Assembly (NCBI GenBank): GCA_020629595.1
Contig: JAHDDA010000105.1
Location: 2,548-8,488 of the forward strand
Length of the DNA: 5,941 nucleotides
Reading direction: 5' to 3'
DNA from: Chitinophagales bacterium
GTDB taxonomy: Bacteria > Bacteroidota > Bacteroidia > Chitinophagales > UBA2359
Every line of letters starts with the position of its first letter. Within the stretch, counting starts at the first letter, position 1. Shown here in pieces: positions 1 to 4,688 of the stretch. The notes below the pieces were generated by a model, which did not search any database, was not told where the DNA came from, and saw only the letters and a program-made list of their open reading frames with translations. Both the position numbers and the translations under genes were made by a program.

Positions 1-4
1 TAGC

Positions 5-29
5 ATTACTAAGTCTCAATTTTAGTAAT
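5..29 (-). terminator. Hairpin just after the CNNM-like gene, possible terminator
   Basis: A perfect 8-bp inverted repeat, ATTACTAA (5-12) and TTAGTAAT (22-29), with a 9-base loop, begins 7 bases past the stop codon of the minus-strand gene. The stem is AT-rich. No U-tract is visible on the minus strand before the window edge, so it could equally be a weak terminator, a bidirectional structure or an mRNA 3'-end stabiliser. It overlaps a 14-bp AT-only palindrome at 27-40 that includes the stop codon. Confidence 0.4.
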
Positions 30-35
30 AAAATT

Positions 36-1130
36 TTATTCTTCTGATTCTTCTTCATTTATACCACGTAATTTGGCTCTTTGTTTCGACTTTTTACGGG
101 CTAATTTACGCATATCTTCAATGCCATCGGTTTCATCTACAATTTCTAAACCTAACAACGTTTCAATCACATCTTCTTGTGTAACAATACCTTCAAAACC
201 ACCAAATTCGTTTTTGGTAACTTGGGCAATATGCTCACGTTTATTCATAAACTGCTCAAACATTTGAGGAATTGGCGTTTCGTCATCAACAGTAGTAATG
301 CTTCTTTTTAAAGTTGAAAGTGTTTCGCCACCTTTATTTTGAATAATATTTTCCAAAACTTCATCTTTCATTATATAACCCGTAATATTATCAATATCGC
401 CTTTATAAATTGGAATACGTGAAAAACGGAGGTTTCTGTTTGCTTCATAAAATTCTTGAATAGTCATTGACTCATCTGCCGCATTAACCACCGTTCTGGG
501 CGTCATAACATCTTCAACCAAAATTTCTTGGTATTTCATTAAGTTATTTATAATCTTAGATTCTGTATTATTTAATTCTCCAGATTTTGCTCCTTCTTCA
601 ACCATTGCCACAAATTCAGTTCTGCTAAAAACACTTTTGCCATGCCCTTCTTCAGCACCAATCATTTTGGTTAATAGGCGTAAAATGAACATTAAACCTG
701 TGTATTTCATTATTTTTACCATAATGTCTAGCGTTCTTGTAGAAAACCCTGCTAAACTTTTCCAGTAGTTTGCTCCTATGGTTTTGGGAATTATTTCAGA
801 AGCAACAAGAATTAATAATGTCATTACTCCAGAAACAACACCAATCATTGGAATACCTAATACTGTTTGCTCTGCACTAAACACATTTTCGGCTTGAGCA
901 CCTACCCCAATTGCCCCAACGGTGTGAGCAATGGTATTTAAGGTTAAAATAGCAATTAAAGGCTGATCAATATCATCTTTCAATCTTTTTAAAGTTTTGG
1001 CATAACTTGCTCCTTCATTTAACTTCATATTTAAGAAAGAAGGTGTAATACTTAACAGCACCGCTTCTAATATGGAGCATAGAAAAGAGAAGAAAATTGA
1101 GAGGACTAAAAATATTATTAATAAAAACAT
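36..1130 (-). CDS. CNNM/CorC-like membrane protein (DUF21 + CBS pair), probable divalent-cation transporter
   Basis: A 364-residue inner-membrane protein of the CNNM (DUF21-CBS) family, often annotated as hemolysin-related. Characterised relatives move or sense Mg2+/Co2+; the ion here is inferred. Hydrophobic helices lie at about residues 2-26, 57-80, 92-112 and 130-153. The second carries the family stretch LNTIAHTVGA (64-73), and the third ends in the DUF21 signature SEIIPK (111-116). An acidic helical linker (about 165-200) leads to two CBS motifs: the first begins near VEDVMTPR (205-212), the second spans about 275-330 and ends in FEGIVTQEDVIETLLG. A charged tail of about 34 residues follows. 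There is no C-terminal CorC_HlyC domain, so it is a short family member. The ATG lies 20 bases downstream of a consensus -7 box and starts directly into the first membrane helix. The stop is followed by a hairpin. Confidence 0.94.
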   Translation of the reverse strand: MFLLIIFLVLSIFFSFLCSILEAVLLSITPSFLNMKLNEGASYAKTLKRLKDDIDQPLIAILTLNTIAHTVGAIGVGAQAENVFSAEQTVLGIPMIGVVSGVMTLLILVASEIIPKTIGANYWKSLAGFSTRTLDIMVKIMKYTGLMFILRLLTKMIGAEEGHGKSVFSRTEFVAMVEEGAKSGELNNTESKIINNLMKYQEILVEDVMTPRTVVNAADESMTIQEFYEANRNLRFSRIPIYKGDIDNITGYIMKDEVLENIIQNKGGETLSTLKRSITTVDDETPIPQMFEQFMNKREHIAQVTKNEFGGFEGIVTQEDVIETLLGLEIVDETDGIEDMRKLARKKSKQRAKLRGINEEESEE

Positions 1131-1150
1131 AATTTTAAAATTTCGTGCTG

Positions 1151-1158
1151 CAAAGGTA
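1151..1158 (-). promoter_or_regulatory. Bacteroidota -7 promoter box for the CNNM-like gene
   Basis: Read on the minus strand this is TACCTTTG, an exact match to the Bacteroidota primary sigma-factor -7 consensus TAnnTTTG, followed by C as in many such promoters. It ends 20 bases before the ATG at 1130, giving a short leader of about 15 bases, which is typical. I found no TTG -33 element at the usual spacing. The box implies that this gene can be transcribed independently of the acetyltransferase gene upstream. Confidence 0.6.
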
Positions 1159-1234
1159 GTAAGAAGCGAAGTTACATTTTTACTTTTATGAATGGCTCTT
1201 GCAAAATTTTACTGAATTTTGTATTTTTATGCAA

Positions 1235-1254
1235 AAATTGTGAAATAACAATTT
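1235..1254 (-). terminator. Weak hairpin between the two minus-strand genes, possible terminator of the acetyltransferase gene
   Basis: On the minus strand AAATTG and CAATTT form a 6-bp stem around an 8-base loop (1235-1254), and the stem runs into a further TT, giving a run of five Ts. A second 7-bp inverted repeat, CAAAATT (1202-1208) with AATTTTG (1215-1221), lies just beyond. All stems are AT-rich and weak. In a 172-base gap this AT-rich, chance pairing is a real alternative. Confidence 0.25.
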
Positions 1255-1302
1255 AACATTCTAAGCAAAAGACCTGCCTACTCAATAAAATTTGTTTGAT
1301 TT

Positions 1303-1746
1303 TTAGCTTTCTAATTCTAAAACATAAATTTCCTCATTCCCCGACCTTTTTCCTGTATCTTTAAAACCTAGTTTAACATAAAGTGCCTTTGCTGCTTCAT
1401 TACCGGGAACAAAAGATAAAAAAATCTTATCACAATCGGCTCTTGAAGCCATTTCATTTATGGCTAATAACATTGCCTTTTCAGCAAATCCTTGTCGGCG
1501 ATGGTTTTTATCAATCATTAAGCGTGCAATCCAATATTCGCCTCTGTCTTCTTCAAACTGCCCATAAAGCGTAAAACCAATTGGTGTATCGTTATAATGT
1601 ATGGCTTTTGGAAATGTTTTTTTCTCAACATAAGCCTCGGCAATTGAATAGTAATTATTAGCAACAAATTTCTTTTCTTCTTCAAAAAGTTCTAATTTCA
1701 AGACCTTGTGAAAATTATCGGTTGTTATTTCTTTCAAGACTAACAT
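1303..1746 (-). CDS. GNAT-family N-acetyltransferase, resembling spermine/spermidine acetyltransferases
   Basis: A 147-residue cytoplasmic GNAT enzyme, which would transfer acetyl from acetyl-CoA to an amine. The acetyl-CoA pyrophosphate loop (Q/R-x-x-G-x-G/A) is RRQGFA at residues 83-88, after the strand YWIARLMID (71-79). The later GNAT region reads IFLSFVPGNEAAKALYVKLGF (in two parts, 108-117 and 118-128), with N116 and the candidate general acid Y123 in the usual places. The N-terminal stretch FVANNYYSIAEAY (27-39), then P46, A48 and IGFTLY (56-61), resembles the BltD/PaiA-like polyamine acetyltransferase subgroup; that substrate is an inference. Length is normal and nothing is missing. 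The ATG follows an A/G-rich leader without a Shine-Dalgarno site. It lies 172 bases upstream of the CNNM-like gene, probably as a separate unit, and is divergent from the OmpA-family gene. Confidence 0.92.
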   Translation of the reverse strand: MLVLKEITTDNFHKVLKLELFEEEKKFVANNYYSIAEAYVEKKTFPKAIHYNDTPIGFTLYGQFEEDRGEYWIARLMIDKNHRRQGFAEKAMLLAINEMASRADCDKIFLSFVPGNEAAKALYVKLGFKDTGKRSGNEEIYVLELES

Positions 1747-1881
1747 TTCAGTTCTTTTCTTTTTTCTATTTGGTAAAAGTGATAAGGCAATAGGAAAAAG
1801 AAATATGTATTAGGTACTTATTTCATATAATTTTTACCTTTACCTTCTTGCTTATTCCTTAATAATCATTAAAATTAAACC

Positions 1882-1897
1882 TACAATTATAATTGTA
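1882..1897. promoter_or_regulatory. Perfect 16-bp palindrome in the divergent promoter region, candidate operator
   Basis: The sequence TACAATTATAATTGTA equals its own reverse complement over 16 bases. It lies in the 210-base region between the divergent acetyltransferase and OmpA-family genes. Its centre is about 48 bases upstream of the start point expected from the plus-strand -7 box, and it abuts the minus-strand -7 box, so one dimeric regulator could affect both genes. AT-rich DNA produces such palindromes by chance fairly often, so the operator role is inferred from position only. Confidence 0.4.
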
Positions 1898-1898
1898 T

Positions 1899-1906
1899 CA
1901 AAGATA
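1899..1906 (-). promoter_or_regulatory. Possible -7 box reading toward the acetyltransferase gene
   Basis: Read on the minus strand this is TATCTTTG, an exact match to TAnnTTTG. It would give the acetyltransferase gene a long leader of about 150 bases. No TTG is found at the usual -33 spacing (the nearest candidate, at 1936-1938, is 29 bases away). With only six fixed positions in AT-rich DNA, a chance match is plausible. Confidence 0.35.
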
Positions 1907-1923
1907 ACTACTTTCAAGTCTAT

Positions 1924-1931
1924 TATTTTTG
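1924..1931 (+). promoter_or_regulatory. Bacteroidota -7 promoter box for the OmpA-family gene
   Basis: TATTTTTG followed by C matches TAnnTTTG exactly and lies 25 bases before the ATG at 1957, giving a short leader of about 20 bases, as for the CNNM-like gene. A TTG at 1893-1895 is 28 bases upstream, longer than the usual 17-23, and falls inside the 16-bp palindrome, so the -33 element is poor. A weak core promoter next to a palindrome fits activation by a regulator, but that is inference. Confidence 0.55.
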
Positions 1932-1956
1932 CAGTCAATTTCCTAATAGAAAAACT

Positions 1957-4581
1957 ATGAGGCTCTTAAAAAATATTGTTTGTTTTTTCTTATTTACTTT
2001 TTGCGTTACCGCTAATGCTCAAGATACTAAGGCATTATTGAAAAAGGCAAATAGAATGTTTGAAGCTCAGGCATATAAACAAGCTATTGATTTATATATT
2101 GATGTACTAACTTATGATAATCCCATTGAAGCTAAAGAAAAATTGGCTCACAGTTATCGTAAAGTTTCACAATTTGAAAAAGCAGAATATTGGTATAGAC
2201 TTATTATTCCTGTTTTGAAAAAGAGAAAACTAAACTTTTACTTGGCTCAGGTACTTCAAGGACAAGGAAAATATGATGAGGCGGCAGAGTTATATATGGG
2301 TTATGCCGATATTTACCCTCGTTCTGAAGTTTTTGCCGAAGCGTGTAGAAATCCAGAACAGTTTCATAAAAATAAAGAGGCTTACAAAATAGATAATTTA
2401 CCATTCAACTCACCAAGTTCTGAGTTTGGACCAGTTATTTTTAGAGATAATCAATTAGTATTTGCAAGTTCTCAAGATGGCAATAAAAAGCCTTCTAATG
2501 ATTATTATTTGCGAGAAGAAAACTACTTAGATTTATTTGTAACACAACCTATTGTTTCTGAATGGTCAAAACCCAAAAGATTAAAAGGAAGTATAAATAG
2601 TCCTTTCCACGATGGACCTGCTTGTTTTGATAAATACTACCAACAGGTTTGGTTTACACGTAACACAAGTTCAAGAGGAAAAGGCGTAAAAGAACAAACC
2701 AAAAAACTGCATCTTCAATTATTTTCGGCTACGGTTAATGGTACTGATAAATGGACAGATGTAATACCATTTGAGCATAACAACGAAAATTATTCAGTAG
2801 CGCACCCAACCTTAGCAGATAATGGACGTTTGCTTTATTTTTCATCGAATATGCCCGGTGGCTTTGGAAATTCTGATATTTGGGTATGTGTAAAAGTTGA
2901 CTCAACTTGGAGTAAACCCAAAAATTTAGGACCAGATATTAATACACCTGAAGATGAACAATTTCCGTATATACACGAAGACGGAACACTTTATTTTTCT
3001 TCTAACGGACATCCAGGATTGGGAGGTTTTGATATTTTCTTTTCAAAGCAAGTAAAGCGTACTTGGTCTAGACCACAAAATATGGGTTCACCAGTCAATT
3101 CTTCAAGAGATGATTTTTCTATTGTATATGATAAAAGAGGAAATGGTTATTTTGCCTCGAATAGAGAAGGTGGAAAAGGTGCAGATGATATTTATCGTTT
3201 TTCAATGATTGGTAATACAAATTATCCTAAATCTATTGCAGGAACTCAAAAAGTTGAGGAAGCTCAATATGCTCCTTCGGTTAGAAATATGAATATTATT
3301 GATGGTTCTAATGAAATCATTGACAATACAAATGTACAAACAGCTTATGTATTACCAGATGAAACCAATAAACCATCTAAAAAGTCAAAACAAAATAAAA
3401 AGAAAAAAGAAAAAGTTAGTAAAACGCCTAAAAATGATATAGGAAACAATTCGAAACCTAAAAAAGAAAAAAAGCCTAAAACACCAAAAAATAACACTAA
3501 AGAAGCTAAGAACAAGGCTAAGAAAGAAAAAACAAATAATAATAAAAACTCTAAACCTACAAAGGAAAAAACGGCAAAATCGAAGCAAAAAAATAATATT
3601 AAAACAACAAAAAATAAGCCTAAATCACCAAAAAACACCAATATTACTTCGGCACAAGTACCTGAAAATAGCATAAATGCTGAATTAAATTTAGGACCAG
3701 TACAATTTAAAGGTAAATCAGCAACGTTAAGCGAAGATGTTTTACAACAAATTGCACCCGTAATATTGTTTGCACGTGAAAATCCAAGAGTTAAAATTAG
3801 AATTGAAAGTTTTACAGATTCACGTGGCGATGCTCGTTCAAATGTAGAATTAGCAAAAATGCGCTTATCTAAAATTGTAGAGTTTTTCTACCAAAATGGA
3901 ATTAATCAATCAAATTTAGAATTGGTTGCTCGTGGCGAAACAGGTATTCTTAACCAATGTGTTGATGGCGTGAATTGCAATGCCAAAGACCACCGTTTTA
4001 ATCAGCGTGTAATTTTTACAAAAATTGATAGAGTTAATACATCTAATAATATTGCTAAAAAAGAAGAAATTGTTGAGGAGGAATTTATTGATTTTGAAAA
4101 AAATAAAGAGGCTGCCAATAAAGAAAAAAAACAAAAGCAATCTAAAAAATCTAAAACACCTAAAGACAAAACAGCAAAAACAAAAAAGAAAGATAAAACT
4201 ATAAAAGATAAAGTGGCAAACAGCAAACCACCTAAAGCAAATGAAAAAGTAAAAGAATCGATTACTTTACCCAAACTTAATCCAACATCAAATATTGAGG
4301 GTTTTACTTATACAATTTTAGTTGGTCCGTATAGTAATATTGATATTGAAAAGAAAAATATTTTAAAAAATATTAACTTAGAACAACGACTTTCAACCAT
4401 TCATACAAGTAAAAAAATAATAGAATTGCTACGCTTAAAAGACATTGCAGAAGCAGAACAATTACTACAATATATTAAGGCAAAAGGCATAAAAAAAGCT
4501 AAAGTAGTTGTATATAGAAATGGGCAAATGACAGATTATAAACTTAGTGAAATGAAGAAAACTTTGAATAATGGTAATTAA
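1957..4581 (+). CDS. Exported TPR - PD40 propeller - OmpA - SPOR-like peptidoglycan-binding protein
   Basis: An 874-residue periplasmic protein, inferred to be attached to peptidoglycan. The signal peptide is residues 1-21, with cleavage likely after ANA; no lipobox is seen. TPR-like helices fill about 24-125. A PD40/WD40-like propeller spans about 150-420, with blade strands such as LLYFSSN (292-298), TLYFSSN (344-350) and GYFASNR (397-403), plus a repeated turn W-[ST]-x-P-x-x-[LM]-x-x-x-[IV]-N at W203, W318 and W370 (a diverged copy at W266). A lysine-rich linker (472-559, 36 Lys in 88) leads to an OmpA C-terminal domain (about 574-690). This keeps D621 in TDSRG and R636, exactly 15 apart like the diaminopimelate-contacting Asp/Arg of OmpA; C668 and C674 are a probable disulfide. 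A second linker (715-766, 22 Lys in 52) precedes a SPOR-like domain (about 781-865, YTILVGPYSN at 785-794). The front resembles T9SS-associated PorE-type proteins, but the lysine linkers and SPOR-like tail are unusual. There is no Shine-Dalgarno site. Confidence 0.95.
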   Translation: MRLLKNIVCFFLFTFCVTANAQDTKALLKKANRMFEAQAYKQAIDLYIDVLTYDNPIEAKEKLAHSYRKVSQFEKAEYWYRLIIPVLKKRKLNFYLAQVLQGQGKYDEAAELYMGYADIYPRSEVFAEACRNPEQFHKNKEAYKIDNLPFNSPSSEFGPVIFRDNQLVFASSQDGNKKPSNDYYLREENYLDLFVTQPIVSEWSKPKRLKGSINSPFHDGPACFDKYYQQVWFTRNTSSRGKGVKEQTKKLHLQLFSATVNGTDKWTDVIPFEHNNENYSVAHPTLADNGRLLYFSSNMPGGFGNSDIWVCVKVDSTWSKPKNLGPDINTPEDEQFPYIHEDGTLYFSSNGHPGLGGFDIFFSKQVKRTWSRPQNMGSPVNSSRDDFSIVYDKRGNGYFASNREGGKGADDIYRFSMIGNTNYPKSIAGTQKVEEAQYAPSVRNMNIIDGSNEIIDNTNVQTAYVLPDETNKPSKKSKQNKKKKEKVSKTPKNDIGNNSKPKKEKKPKTPKNNTKEAKNKAKKEKTNNNKNSKPTKEKTAKSKQKNNIKTTKNKPKSPKNTNITSAQVPENSINAELNLGPVQFKGKSATLSEDVLQQIAPVILFARENPRVKIRIESFTDSRGDARSNVELAKMRLSKIVEFFYQNGINQSNLELVARGETGILNQCVDGVNCNAKDHRFNQRVIFTKIDRVNTSNNIAKKEEIVEEEFIDFEKNKEAANKEKKQKQSKKSKTPKDKTAKTKKKDKTIKDKVANSKPPKANEKVKESITLPKLNPTSNIEGFTYTILVGPYSNIDIEKKNILKNINLEQRLSTIHTSKKIIELLRLKDIAEAEQLLQYIKAKGIKKAKVVVYRNGQMTDYKLSEMKKTLNNGN
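3370..3633 (+). repeat. First lysine-rich low-complexity linker (coding)
   Basis: This encodes residues 472-559 of the OmpA-family protein, rich in AAA/AAG codons: 36 of 88 residues are lysine, the rest mostly Asn, Thr, Ser, Pro and Glu. A short unit K-[TS]-P-K-N recurs at residues 489-493, 508-512 and 556-560. It joins the propeller to the OmpA domain and is probably disordered. The antisense strand consequently reads as a false Phe/Leu-rich membrane peptide. Confidence 0.85.
4099..4254 (+). repeat. Second lysine-rich low-complexity linker (coding), with an A8 tract
   Basis: This encodes residues 715-766, joining the OmpA domain to the SPOR-like domain; 22 of 52 residues are lysine. The K-[TS]-P-K-[ND] unit appears once more at 733-737, suggesting both linkers share an origin or a common compositional constraint. 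It contains the longest A-run I found in the gene (eight As at 4124-4131), with an A7 run at 4097-4103 straddling its start. Confidence 0.8.
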
Positions 4582-4609
4582 GAACTATAATTTGAACTAA
4601 AAAAACAAT

Positions 4610-4629
4610 TGATTACTTCTAATCGTTTT
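4610..4629 (+). terminator. Short hairpin between the OmpA/SPOR and Omp85 genes, weak terminator or attenuator candidate
   Basis: GATTA (4611-4615) and TAATC (4620-4624) form a 5-bp stem, extendable by a T-G wobble pair (4610/4625), closed by a CTTC loop and followed by TTTT (4626-4629). It starts 28 bases after the stop codon of the upstream gene. The stem is short, so any termination would probably be partial, leaving some read-through into the Omp85-like gene. Confidence 0.3.
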
Positions 4630-4660
4630 CTAAATGACATAATAATTTACATTTTTAAAG

Positions 4661-4668
4661 CATTTTTG
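4661..4668 (+). promoter_or_regulatory. Near-consensus -7 box before the Omp85-like gene
   Basis: CATTTTTG matches TAnnTTTG except at the first base and lies 20 bases before the ATG at 4689, the same distance seen for the CNNM-like gene. No -33 TTG is present at suitable spacing. It overlaps a 5-bp inverted repeat GCATT/AATGC. The Omp85-like gene may therefore have its own weak promoter or depend on read-through. Confidence 0.25.
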
Positions 4669-4688
4669 TTAATGCAAAAAGCAAAATA

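Noticed and set aside
73..267. Plus-strand frames opposite the CNNM-like gene (73-267) and opposite the acetyltransferase gene (1383-1574).
   Set aside because: Both lie fully antisense to confidently identified genes and show no domain-like pattern or promoter context.
1201..1260. Cluster of AT-rich inverted repeats considered as a small RNA or a miniature transposable element.
   Set aside because: Stems are only 5-7 bp, there are no target-site duplications or terminal inverted repeats, and no second copy exists in the window.
1957..2022. Lipoprotein signal peptide on the OmpA-family protein, as expected for PorE-type proteins (Cys at residues 9 and 16).
   Set aside because: Neither cysteine sits in a credible lipobox; ANA followed by Q at residue 22 is a better signal peptidase I site.
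3370..3633. Reading the K-T-P-K repeats as a histone-like or DNA-binding protein.
   Set aside because: They are internal to a protein with a signal peptide and peptidoglycan-binding domains, so a nucleoid role is unlikely.
3345..3674. A 109-codon antisense frame rich in Phe and Leu that looks like a small membrane protein, and a similar one at 4002-4274.
   Set aside because: They are the reverse complement of AAA/AAG lysine codons in the two linkers; the sense frame has clear domains on both sides and continuous coding.
4582..4599. Direct repeat GAACTA at 4582-4587 and 4594-4599.
   Set aside because: Six bases in a very AT-rich spacer; easily chance, with no supporting context.
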